DNA from: JBIOJM01 sp044450785
GTDB taxonomy: Bacteria; Planctomycetota; Planctomycetia; Isosphaerales; Isosphaeraceae
Length of the DNA stretch: 47,207 nucleotides
Direction: 5' to 3'
NCBI GenBank assembly: GCA_044450785.1
Contig: JBIOJM010000031.1
Span: forward strand, 1-47,207
Shown: positions 29,201-32,991 of the stretch, piece after piece
Numbering within the stretch: the first letter of the stretch is position 1
Layout: the number at the start of each line of letters is the position of its first letter
Notes under the pieces: generated by a model
Told to the model about the DNA's origin: nothing
Databases searched by the model: none
The model's input: the letters and a program-made list of their open reading frames with translations, nothing else
Translations under genes and position numbers: made by a program

Positions 29201-32197
29201 CTGAACATGGGCAGCGCCGGCATCACCTATGCCGGTCTGTCGGTCCTGAACATCTCCCTGGGCTCGGGTGGCAACACGTTTAACATCAACGTCGCCGCCA
29301 ACCAGAACCTGCCCGCCATCACGACGATCAACGGCGGGTCATCGAACCAGGATAGTCTGACTGCCTTCTGGGGCGGAGACTTCAACGGCACCCTCAATCT
29401 GCTCGGCTTCGAGTCCTCGGCCATCACGATTACCAACAACTTGAACGGCTCGCTGTCGGAGACCTTCCCCGGCACGGTCCAGTCGATCACCATCGGCGGC
29501 TCGATAACCGCCTCGGGCGTGCTTACCGTCGGCAGTCTGAACAGCATGACCATCCAGCATGACCTGGCGGGACAGCTCATTGTCCAGAGCACGCTCACTT
29601 CGCTGACGGTCCACGGTGGAACGCCGGGGACGGTGGTTGCGGACCAGATCGGGACGATCGGCGTTGATGCCGGGTACGGGCCGGTCGTGGCTCAGATCCA
29701 GGAAGCCGGCATCCAGCGGCGGATCGAGGCGGCCGTGCCAGGGGCGCCGTTCCCCGCCCTGCTCACGCCGCCGGCACCCACGCCCGCCGTGTCACCGGCC
29801 GGAATCACTTTCCAGTACTTCTATGAGGGCCTGATCAGCCCGTTGGCTGAAGGTCAAAACCCGTCCCGGAACCTGGCCAACCCGCAGCTCACCGCTCGCG
29901 TCACCAATGCGACCGGGAACAAGGGTCCCGACCAGTTCGACTTCAGCCTCATCACTTACAATGACACGGCCAAGTTCAACCTGGTGCGGCTCGACGCCAC
30001 CGGCAACTCCGGCGTCTCGGGGATCCGCAACGTCGCCGTCGAAGGCGACGTGCTGACCGCGGTCACCCCGGCGGCTTCGGCCTTCTTCGCGCCGGATCCC
30101 TCGCCGGCGGGCATCTACCTACCCCAGGATAGCCTGGCGGGCGTCGGCGTCCGGGATTACGTGCCGGACAAAATCATCAATGCCAAGAGCATCCAGGCGG
30201 TGGCCTTCGGCTCCAGGACCCGCTCAAACGGCCAGCTCGAGACGGGGTCCGTGGCCAGCGGCAGCGATGCGGCCAACCTCCTGGCGCCGGGTACCGCCAT
30301 CGTCCAGGCCGGCTCCAGTAATGGTACGGCCGTGGAGACCTTCCGCGTCCCGTTCGCCGATCTCGCCACTCAGAAGGTCGGTTTCTTCATGGACGATAAT
30401 GCGGGGGCCGGCGGCTTCGATAACAACAACGTCGCCCTCGTCGTCCAGGGCGTGGCCACCGCCAACAGCAGCGGGACGGACAACAACGTCACTCCGAGCA
30501 ACGCCGCCCGCGGCGCCGTGGTTGCGCTGATCACCGTCGCCGAGACCTTCATTCAACCCAAGCATCCCCAGAACTCGGTCATCCAGACCATCGGCCTGCG
30601 CGGCGACGGCGGCTCGATCCAGACCCAGCAGCAGATCGGCAGCTCGAACAACAACTTCCAGCCGTACGCGCCCTTCACCCCGTCGATTACCAGCACCGGG
30701 CCGCTGGGCGACGTCATCCTTCAGGGCCCGTTGCCCAATGTGACCGCCCCGAGCATCTTCGGCTCGCTCCTGCCCGGCGGCCCGATCCCCGCCACCAGCA
30801 CGGTCCAGACGACCGGGATCCGGACGGATCCGATCACGTCGGCGACCTCACAGGTGCCCGCCGACCTGGGTCGGGTCTACGTCGTCACGACCCCCCAAGG
30901 TTCCGTCGTCACGGCGACGCTGGTGCAGGCCAACGGCCCCGGGCTCGCCGGCCAGATCCTCTGCGGCGGCAACCTGATCAGCCAGGTCGTCTCGAATGGC
31001 ACCACCACGGGCATGATCACGGTCCAGCCGGTTGCGTGGGAGCCGGGGTCGGGCAACCTCGGGACGACGTTCACGTATGCGTCACCATCGGGCCAGGTGC
31101 TGCACTTGGGCGGCTTCATTTCCACCGGCTCCATGACCGCGCCCACCGTCTCGGTCGGCAACAGCGCCGGGACCACCAGCGTGAGCGGCCTCATGCAGGG
31201 CGGCACCGTCACCACCTACGGCTCGGTGATCGGCAACATCGCGATCGGCGGCCCGATGAGCGGGCCGACCGTCTCCGCCGGCAGCAACGGCACCGTCCTC
31301 AACCTCAACGGCACCCTGCAAGGGGGCTTCATCACCACCTACGGCTCGGTCGCCGGCAACATCACGATCGGCGGCCCGATGAACGGGCCGACGATCATGG
31401 CCGGCAACAACCGCACGGTCATCAAGGTCGACGGCCCTGTGCAGGGCGGCTCGATCACCACGTCCGGCTCGGCCACCGGAACGATCGCCATCAACGGCCC
31501 GGTGAACGGACCGACCGTCTCGGCCGGCGCCAACAGCGCGACCATCGTCAACGTCCCCGTGAAGGGGGGCTCCATCCTCACCGGCGGGACCCTCGGCAAC
31601 CTGACGATCGGCGGACCGTTGAGCGGGCAGGTCGTGACCATCGGCAACATGAACGGAACGGTCACGATCAACGGCCCCGTCCAGAACGGCGTCATCGCCA
31701 CGAGCGGCTCGATCAATGGCAACCTGACGATCGGCGGACCGCTCTCCAACGGGCAGATCTTGTCCGTGGGGAACGTGAGCGGCAACGTCACGATCAAGGG
31801 ACCCCTGCAGAGCGGGCGCATCGCCTCCTTGGGCTCGATCCTCGGCGCTCTGATGATCAATGGCGGGATCGACAGCCAGAGCGCCCTCGTCTCGGGCGGT
31901 TCCATCGGCGGCCTCAAAGGCAAGCTCTACGTCGGCAACATCAATGGAATCGTGGCCGCGGTCGGGCCGATCTACGTCGGCCAGATCGGCAGCACGAGCC
32001 AGGCTCTGTACTACAAGCAGAACATCCCGGCGGCCGACGCGGCCGTGGTCGATGCCATCTTCTCCCAGGGCCTGTTGTCGCCACTGAGCCCCACCGATCT
32101 TTTCGACCATGCGAGCTTGTTGGACCTGGAAAACCTCAGCGTGATCCTGGTCAATCTGAACTCCTTGACCGTCAAGAACGGCAAACTCCAGCTTTGA
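11237..32197 (+). CDS. Giant secreted beta-solenoid/adhesin-like repeat protein with planctomycete LEHRTLLS motif
   Basis: 6,986 codons without a stop, roughly 650-700 kDa. The basic N-terminus (1-33) leads to LVIQELEHRTLLSV; L40-E-H-R-T-L-L-S47 matches the LEPR/LEDR-RLLS-like motif at the start of many large planctomycete surface proteins. Residues about 150-2700 are loose 55-60-residue repeats of the form 'TTQAYIGSGATVNA ... VSVAGSVAVNVL'. Three Ser/Asp-rich linkers interrupt them (about 760-841, 1174-1248, 2561-2641). Residues about 4570-4740 and 5320-5800 look like filamentous-haemagglutinin beta-helix ('INGPIANAAGPTTLSSSGGSI'). Three tandem YHANGGS modules follow at 4925-5200, two GTGND-like segments at about 5830-6030, and 41-residue coils at about 6618-6900. 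Only two cysteines were noticed. GGGAG precedes the ATG by about eight bases. An adhesin or cell-envelope role is inferred; no catalytic domain is evident. Confidence 0.9.
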   Translation: MSDKWKRPFGSKRAKSTGARPRSSANRPRRKSPYLVIQELEHRTLLSVTASLNATVLDVNLSAANDQAMITPSGSNIQVSGTGYSSNSFAGVTAIVVLGANTSSQDDPNQGVTFGGSGGTITLHSASGTDALKVTGITAVTFTDVTIDATSGNIDVEVSETTSATGVLGATAPQVSVSVTGATITADNITLDANASSTYTNSAPLGGVLNALGAAVAIADLEPSATVTVQGSSTKITVNGASGNVTIGADASATVNSTTTVGKDISGNALNPVDAAIAASIVNSSAVTHVGGGSTVSAGSGTGTLSITSINTTNVTTEVDGSSALGGASAAVTLDNSTSQAFVDGGSTATGGTVDVSATTTNTANTTANSTATGGGANSAIQNILAGKVDPAYLSDVNPPSPKPADKTSPAETASSGGLPLTVSGAVAVTKFTPTTQAYVDSSTVTAGNAINIDASSNNNTSTVADANATTSNANVSVGVAVAISDTDVSNTATVENTAGTTSLSAPTIMVQAATPTMSSSTPNILNTTASATSGVSGSNVGVAGALALNIVSNTSEASVPTGSTVSMAGNVTFNAQDNATETASAQPPVGAVGGSGGGALGIGASVALNIAGNTTLADLQDTAQLTGANNLTFTAGSTDTVATNAVSGSSGGSVSISPSVGITVVTNTTAAQVGAPDAANDPLVVGGAFSATATHTGLASTPTGAASGAGTAVSAGVSIALAFVTDQTTATTLRSLDAKGGGVTLEADGSAASLVSSDASASGGPTASQEKSENSPPTSDTSEEGPGSDTSDSTSVDGQNAQQRHYADSESTVTDSKGNTVSAGDTKKKSATPAAKTSDGGVTVAAAVAINIVDSEADATVPAGLTITATGPLTVTATNDTGNSANTIYGDTANAWGTAAGTSKVGIGAAVAVNLVKASTEATIGASTINTDGVNVNAGMTVANPMNAFGATATSGAGAGDIGVAGSVAINIVNDTSQALIETGAAVAANGGDVSLTSANNSTDTTLALPAGVATGDSVGIGASLALNIITDTTQSEVQDGAALTNTGNVTVTASASHSIITWAQNGAAGKVAVGAGISIVIAGDQTTAYIGSDAQTLNASGGLTIGASGSFSVGSLADSTAATNGGTVGVGASVVVNVAQDSFLAELNRNVSAAGPIMITDAATGSSQATAIASENGAPPSSSNTDTGGSDGTADQESSNQSTFAHGEGGSDSPNVAAPPTSNSEMSSPSSSASGKSGGSSGESKVGIAAAVSVNVLTTSTVAEIENGLTVTTTSGALTVGTTNQTSALALADGRATSNKVSIGAAVSLNVANVTNDATIGSSATISAHGVNVTALMTTGQVNDFSTQGLGVAIGSQVGVAGSVGINVITINTQASIGAGTVVKSFGGLSVQAANDETLQNIAFTLAVGQDAGVGAAVNVNVLNNPTNAFLDSNVQANVADVTQVTAESSLNPSMDPIPNSVADTIVATGTLTAGSDEVTGIDASIVNGTMTPFVGEPVTGTGIPFGTVIVKNDSKPFTGILTFGSNVVTSDDTVFLDPLKTPKVGETVSGPGIVPGATIQKITLSMSGGTSITLSAPVFANGSAPLAAGSLQLSANATASGPVIITETPVSIVTTALSSLHPTNFAAGAGASSGGAGVAGSFIVNVITQTTHAYINGSALINTKVGTAGYPTAKSDEGVTVAATETMNIADWAGAIGGGDDAGIGAALDVNIVTEDAQAYIAPNATVDAAQNVMVTSSTNGTFNSITAALAVGGSAGIAGAASIEILSPTTNAYIDTGTTVDAQGDLLVQASRQATINTLAGQLGVSGDASVGAAVSTVVDTVNTDAYIGSGDMITAQGTSGTIPVLTGNSAGDTTPFSGVAVVAATFQNVQSIVVGGAISGSVGIAGSIAVNVLSDTTLAYVAAGANLNATDGSPGSGPGVMVTAADPLTLFSTAGALAAGGDAGLGAGVDVDSITKNTQAYIATATVTADGDVLVQAKSAENLDSITAAIGASGSVAIVGSAGVYVLGITTRAFIGNDPTNQTAGSTSVQAGGSILVAASEATTLDLLSGNFAGSGSVSVGAAASVPVINKTTEAFIGAGAHVGALGLGSAINAENGQFAISYQAYGSGAGVAQPKPESATPGGHSLNSPRLGQDRVATPLSQSVNGLAVTAVNTDALQGVGVTGGASGAVAVNLSGSVAVLTNHTDAYIGSGAAINSSNAGAASGQSVLVAAGNDASFLGIAASLSISGTVAVAPGVVVLVINNTTTASIDDGASVAARGDVAVVAHSSGDVLTIAAAAAVSGEGSGGGSVSYIGINDTTQANIGNTATSDGAGAQVNAGGNVLVDATDDTVAYLITGALSIGIGGAGIGAAVGIVDLSKNTDAFIGSHATVNALGNTPSLPGIFDGNYTGSGDFETLSSFHGVAVQAATSENVTNVSAAGAAGFFAGLAGGVSIELFSSTTQADVGNSAHINANSVGAGSAQAVDVAAVNQATNFSFAGGLGGGIAGIAGGVDVGLLKNSTQAYISNGSDVHAKQDVDVYALSNDSVQTDALGAAVGIVGVAGSVSVWSIGQPYAAGYTDGNASDGTTQSVPNSGVTNSSSSAEGQTGGASSMVGGLTDPMNNGAAGNTQYISGTVSSDQGGVNGSISGDPVASAINSTAVPAGTVAFIGSGVSVSAGGNVNVRAKSEVSYSGFVGGLAAGAVGIGGAVEIANIEGSTQAYIDASSTVNAGGNVAVDAELVSDTSNGTAFAGTAGIVAIGAQVVDIQDSSTESATLNSGVTIPQAAQVQVTASSNRSLTALALGGSVGGVAAGVGVAIANASGGPSAGIGSGAQIGQTGTVGGLSVAATSTDDVMAKSYGVAAGYVGLTGVYASAESNPTVAASLGTSSGTNARVNVTGTISVGATSTGQASGNALGIAVSETASLGAAVANAQVSPDTTAEIGGHAVLQAGQDITLSALNNITSGGTPQNDGADTMALAGAGAIVVGAAGAGATSTTSPTVDAGVASGASLSAGNNVSIVSQSHDHAGSQAIGAGLGIVGVGISVATATDGEMTKAHSDLNVNLTAGNNISVTANGVDDASAKSVAAAGGIVSGDGGDATATINPTISATTAGGGKLSAPATITVAATLTPQSSANVVGVAAGALAVGASVANATDSPAVTATVGGAGTKITGGTLNVDAATYVPVGNDSASSSASGSAGALIGVAATSSTANNTGTLTSSIANQTALFISSGITVQANGNTDQYAIGNSDVGGIIAVGSNTSTAESTAQTNATVGSGVTISAGDAIGGLTDGQIYYVVPSSNPNLISLASSFQNAIQTSGGAHPQPGSGAITIPLSVPAFSAGNQSLTPYNGVGAAPVLFDPATAVNAGAGTINLGSNSLYLGEPVVYHKSNGPALAISANGDDVNFGAAVSGSGGLVAGSAAAANTSTGGGASASIADNSGPGTSLHVSSLTITALHTAQFDSQTNTIQADAVGFSGSAANNTDSSTVSAHIGNYAQVVTQSLQVLATNTTEKNLVPAGQNNVSAGSGGVIQGNAAQSTTTIANFTTADVGAHANLNVTGSTTNPGLFELYALNNVDGSDTVKLDTGGLIDGSDATSIIHADTNNATAEIGPSATVTTVGDVNLDTRTTSNFTVAPTVHTYGLASPGSIDGEATISENDAVKVDSGATVQAQGNLNLNAGGDMAGDLNDLTTGSNSYELNASAIPAFELTSKCEIDQNNTVNVASGALLQAAGNANLMAQKYGNAITNAFGTGKDWLTAVAGALGSLFGGTGLSASTHTGTGILNTTTTVTVNGTIQLGINNVQSLTINKTLNLNNTVPVPTDYSVTGPISFTVDTESLASDLFQELQTLQALLVAYAGDTAAENAYQSDLQQIQFQMTQLGLSETDGGTTFYKTQDAVPFVTVSPIFAEAGTITIDGDNLLGSGSLQAPGNVSITITNNSPAFLRLNAITIPQSFGGTLFYDGSTVTTNSGIGGINQSKTTPSFSITTSNTSSPPSVTITNTFSSKDPENIGSSQTANLTAGSESVTGLNTAGFFVGETVSAPGAGIPAGTTIAQINSSSSITLSQNATITGSFSVSFNTFDGVNFTSPDINIDGPITAPPTVLTISSQGSVVVNATIDVGTVTITAGANFIQSYVPGIDSIAGDPATLWSNVSSQTEANAAAANPNPPLGNSVSTANSSGASLLPAVAADLANPGAGNIMVGNDVFISAQFLNVDGTIQSGQPYQQVTIDSTVKTVYNPDIKGMTWTESMTQAITAAATAYLDWKNGDHADAQSLVSSHGLFTNDYLEFLLPEGTADNIYVYYEGQTGQLALGQTDVQGGLVVLYGDLMSTGSGNLNVLDGYGAINVANNTSYPLVETGLSTGGGTAGELKITDTGKQNAQGQPLVTEYYRQNGQVYSQSYFAKPDGTVASVVSSPAQYSGPNAGARTASYQPAAARFVWEDGQDLSVTVTDNYQTSSWASIIHLNSSDLVSSTTHAGTPEPLLDGEWIDNAATDPSFQNLTPGTGIDSADYTYSFEQINTGTPTTQVSSSQNSTWYGTTTYYETTVTTTPKKNINVNSIRADRPINIDFIGFDEGSSQQKLSVSTEGDLLINGPIANAAGPTTLSSSGGSIEQENPGPSVGGQNITLSAANGIGGTTPVLLNMTNISPTNIPGTLNATSTNGNINLNDVSGSMKIGQITTSQGTGNVTLTADENILAANASSLVEGGAIALTASFGSAGSLGTGGTANAPAGDALPINVDVGTASVDSLKVTAQGDVYVKQTTGDLRLDKIASSSGNVRVEVPNGDLVDANNISVPDTQNLTLLEARWMSMLATQSTAQISINDTINAYESQIDQEYQTYWQFRNEQPNPSVFDPNFQVTLSPGQVAAWTTYYQGQGLTPTQVAAAITTLQNADTQEYRTFNATFGKLGNSFDPNYRYYANQTPLNVNSNLTFGASSLDVTGFLITLPGNGYSTGTPLVYHANGGSVAGLVDGGTYYAIAVASNPNQISLASSYANATAATPIPIHLSSITGTGNTLSEIFANPNVAFGASNIDGTGYLINLPGNAYTTGQAVVYHANGGSAAGLVDGGTYYAIVSSGNPNQISLASSYANATASTPVPIHLSPITGTGNTLSEIFQTFGASNISSGDSINLPQNVFNTGQAVIYHANGGSVGGLTDGGTYYVVVDPNNTGSSAYIGLASSSANATAAPPVLIQLTSVTGTGNYLSEVDVEAQRAAWSQSQLQNSMDLSIIEPVLFPSTVQAIPDPNFEGKNIAIVVSHSIGTVSGQDVIALPLSAALPQNEALDLAAAQPADIMFYNAGHVLTFPTDPSFNPVELTVTLEKGVSLENSGLVDATAGQNIELVSGQDVVNKGPLLPITIDHLTAQGGAMGHPTGVTRVLGLDGLVNGAASGINITSGNLFLEGGNTGGIGTSMAPLYIDLATGSLLEEANAQFDVDIVEKNGSLDLVTAFSAVGSVNLTADQSILNGNTFNNINVEAANINLLAGKDGDTTNTIGTGAAPLDIVLTGGSVVAQAYENIYLDATSGSLTAGGVHSLHGDLFLSAPFGSILEPASEPVGTAVAIGNNITLSADPLLGFIGSPTQAFEIDAIAPATLTASSGQNAYITQPLGDLYLKTVTVSNGGTAFIVVPDGNIDDGNPGGQNVLAGKTYLFASLNIGTSGSPISTQVGNVQGQSTTGSTWLINSGALSVGGVAPNNAMGMQSGGTINVVAQSPITIIQNVLALSTINYTSTHDATGGNTELASGVSIASTTSAVNFYTGDNFTEDADSKNPAAQTVVVAATSINIYGDYQNAAGPGAVITVNGELIAPNINIYENGADSVVNLNNPAGINNAAGGYPGKPAGLLTVTGGPGNNQLNVNDSADTKSQSGILTSTTITGLGIGGKGIVYTNIVNNQASQPFTFNLVVSLGTGNDVFSIQSTNAPTKTEVVNTGAAQDQFNVGSKSPPTGGGHTQGGIVDNIKGPLTIQGFGNDTTNVDDTGSTTAKTGTLTATSLTGLNMGSAGITYAGLSVLNISLGSGGNTFNINVAANQNLPAITTINGGSSNQDSLTAFWGGDFNGTLNLLGFESSAITITNNLNGSLSETFPGTVQSITIGGSITASGVLTVGSLNSMTIQHDLAGQLIVQSTLTSLTVHGGTPGTVVADQIGTIGVDAGYGPVVAQIQEAGIQRRIEAAVPGAPFPALLTPPAPTPAVSPAGITFQYFYEGLISPLAEGQNPSRNLANPQLTARVTNATGNKGPDQFDFSLITYNDTAKFNLVRLDATGNSGVSGIRNVAVEGDVLTAVTPAASAFFAPDPSPAGIYLPQDSLAGVGVRDYVPDKIINAKSIQAVAFGSRTRSNGQLETGSVASGSDAANLLAPGTAIVQAGSSNGTAVETFRVPFADLATQKVGFFMDDNAGAGGFDNNNVALVVQGVATANSSGTDNNVTPSNAARGAVVALITVAETFIQPKHPQNSVIQTIGLRGDGGSIQTQQQIGSSNNNFQPYAPFTPSITSTGPLGDVILQGPLPNVTAPSIFGSLLPGGPIPATSTVQTTGIRTDPITSATSQVPADLGRVYVVTTPQGSVVTATLVQANGPGLAGQILCGGNLISQVVSNGTTTGMITVQPVAWEPGSGNLGTTFTYASPSGQVLHLGGFISTGSMTAPTVSVGNSAGTTSVSGLMQGGTVTTYGSVIGNIAIGGPMSGPTVSAGSNGTVLNLNGTLQGGFITTYGSVAGNITIGGPMNGPTIMAGNNRTVIKVDGPVQGGSITTSGSATGTIAINGPVNGPTVSAGANSATIVNVPVKGGSILTGGTLGNLTIGGPLSGQVVTIGNMNGTVTINGPVQNGVIATSGSINGNLTIGGPLSNGQILSVGNVSGNVTIKGPLQSGRIASLGSILGALMINGGIDSQSALVSGGSIGGLKGKLYVGNINGIVAAVGPIYVGQIGSTSQALYYKQNIPAADAAVVDAIFSQGLLSPLSPTDLFDHASLLDLENLSVILVNLNSLTVKNGKLQL
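16200..19400 (+). repeat. Best-defined block of 55-65-residue beta repeats inside the giant gene
   Basis: The landmark 'TxAYIxxGxxV' recurs near nucleotides 16200, 16390, 16560, 16725, 16945, 17125, 17285, 17470, 17810, 17990, 18150, 18340, 18580, 18760, 19195 and 19350. Spacing is mostly 160-190 bp, with insertions in a few units. Each unit pairs this landmark with a 'GxAGxGxxVxV' strand, as expected for stacked solenoid coils. The units are diverged in DNA, so the array is old rather than recently amplified. Confidence 0.7.
26011..26840 (+). repeat. Three tandem YHANGGS modules in the giant gene
   Basis: Copies begin with CTTCGGCGCC at 26011, 26296 and 26569, a period of 285 then 273 bp. 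Each encodes FGAS ... LPxNxxxxGxxVxYHANGGS ... GLxDGGTYY ... ISLASS(Y/S)ANAT ... ITGTGNxLSE. Nucleotide similarity is high between copies 1 and 2. A single diverged relative occurs earlier at about 21050-21210 (GGLTDGQIYYVV ... LISLASSFQNA). The repeated unit is about 91-95 residues; I do not recognise a named domain. Confidence 0.85.
31211..31930 (+). repeat. C-terminal 41-residue (123-bp) repeats in the giant gene
   Basis: ACCACCTACGGCTCGGT occurs at 31211 and 31334, an exact 123-bp period, and the following units keep the pattern 'GSxxGNxxIGGPxxGPxVxxGxxxxxxxxxGPxQGGxI'. About five and a half units can be followed, each built of two roughly 20-residue coils, ending near ALMINGGI and SGGSIGG. 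The first two units are nearly identical in DNA, which suggests recent unit duplication. Confidence 0.85.
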
Positions 32198-32198
32198 A

Positions 32199-32223
32199 CG
32201 CCTGGACCGTCCACAGCCAGGCG
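32199..32223 (+). terminator. Weak hairpin just after the giant gene stop codon
   Basis: CGCCTGG at 32199-32205 pairs with CCAGGCG at 32217-32223 across an 11-base loop, immediately downstream of the TGA at 32195-32197. There is no T-run, and the downstream arm merges with the ribosome-binding site of the epimerase remnant, so termination here is uncertain. Confidence 0.3.
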
Positions 32224-32237
32224 GAGGGGGTTCGCCG

Positions 32238-32350
32238 ATGAGCACAATCCTGGTGACTGCATCGAACGGTCTCATCGGGTCAGCCGTGGCCGGTCGTTTT
32301 CATGATCTGGGCTGGACCGTGCATGGTGTGGATAACAACTTGCGGGCCGG
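32238..32350 (+). pseudogene. NAD-dependent epimerase/dehydratase, N-terminal remnant
   Basis: ATG at 32238 follows GGAGGGGG by eight bases and opens MSTILVTASNGLIGSAVAG, the Rossmann TGxxGxxG-type start of extended SDR sugar-nucleotide epimerases (here TASNGLIG, with the first glycine replaced by alanine). It continues with WTVHGVDNNLRAGFF. After about codon 37 homology ends and the frame runs through unrelated antisense DNA to a stop at 32483. The ribosome-binding site and first codons are intact, so the rest of the gene was removed by a deletion whose edge lies near 32345-32350, joining it to the tail of the opposite gene. Confidence 0.65.
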
Positions 32351-32585
32351 TTTCTTCGCTGGCGTTATTTCTTGTGCCGGCGAAGCTGGCGATCGGTGCC
32401 CTGACGATCAGGATAGCAACGCCATAGGTACAAAGATCCTTGACCAAGAAGGAAAAGAACTCCTTGCGGAGCCGATGGTTTAGCTCCGCCGGATCCTCGG
32501 CGGTCTTGATCTCGAGCTTGAACTTCTTCGGATCGAACTGCTTGCCCAGATCGAGGGACTTCGGATCATTAGATCGCTCGGCCAT
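32280..32585 (-). CDS. Small hypothetical membrane protein, probably C-terminally truncated
   Basis: 101 codons. The first part is charged and soluble (DLGKQFDPKKFKLEIKTAED), followed by a short hydrophobic helix around KDLCTYGVAILIVRAPIASFA that looks like a membrane segment. The last 20 or so residues (from about NASEETGP) are antisense readings of the epimerase remnant and so are not native. The original protein therefore ended differently. It is 12 bases downstream of the 88-residue gene, which suggests a two-gene unit. No family is recognised. Confidence 0.5.
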   Translation of the reverse strand: MAERSNDPKSLDLGKQFDPKKFKLEIKTAEDPAELNHRLRKEFFSFLVKDLCTYGVAILIVRAPIASFAGTRNNASEETGPQVVIHTMHGPAQIMKTTGHG

Positions 32586-32597
32586 GCGTCTTTCGCC

Positions 32598-32864
32598 TTA
32601 GAAGCCCGTCAATTCGAGGTCTAGTGCCTCCGGCGATCTCGCGACACCCACATGCTTCCCTTCTTTCTTGGCATCGACAGCAACCTTGAACATGCCGAGG
32701 GCGAGGCGGAGTACGTCCCCTTCATTCACGCCGGTTTCCTGGGCGAGGCTGGAGATAAGCTCATTTGCATCGCGCGTCATGGCGAGATTGCGCACGACAC
32801 CGGCCGTTACCGTCCCCGTCATCGAAAGACCGCCGGACACTGTGGCTTCGTGGATAGTTCCCAT
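32598..32864 (-). CDS. Small helical protein, possibly ribbon-helix-helix-like
   Basis: 88 codons. The core NELISSLAQETGVNEGDVLRLALGMFKVAVDAKKEGK resembles small bacterial proteins in which a helix-turn-helix-like 'LAxxTGxxxxxVLRxALxxxxxAVxxxKxGK' segment precedes a short 'LGVA ... LELTGF' tail. Such proteins are often annotated as RHH-like DNA-binding or membrane-associated regulators. The start is uncertain: ATG at 32864 has no good ribosome-binding site, and ATGs at 32822 and 32780 (MTRDANEL) are alternatives. Followed closely by the truncated membrane protein gene. Function unknown. Confidence 0.55.
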   Translation of the reverse strand: MGTIHEATVSGGLSMTGTVTAGVVRNLAMTRDANELISSLAQETGVNEGDVLRLALGMFKVAVDAKKEGKHVGVARSPEALDLELTGF

Positions 32865-32991
32865 AAGATTGTCTTTCCGTGTGGGTGGATTGTTCCCGAT
32901 CTTTCATCATATCCGGGCGAGACGGTAGCAGGAAGAGCACCCCTTTTCTATCGCTGGCGCAACGCTTGCAACGGCCTCCTTTTCATTCTGT

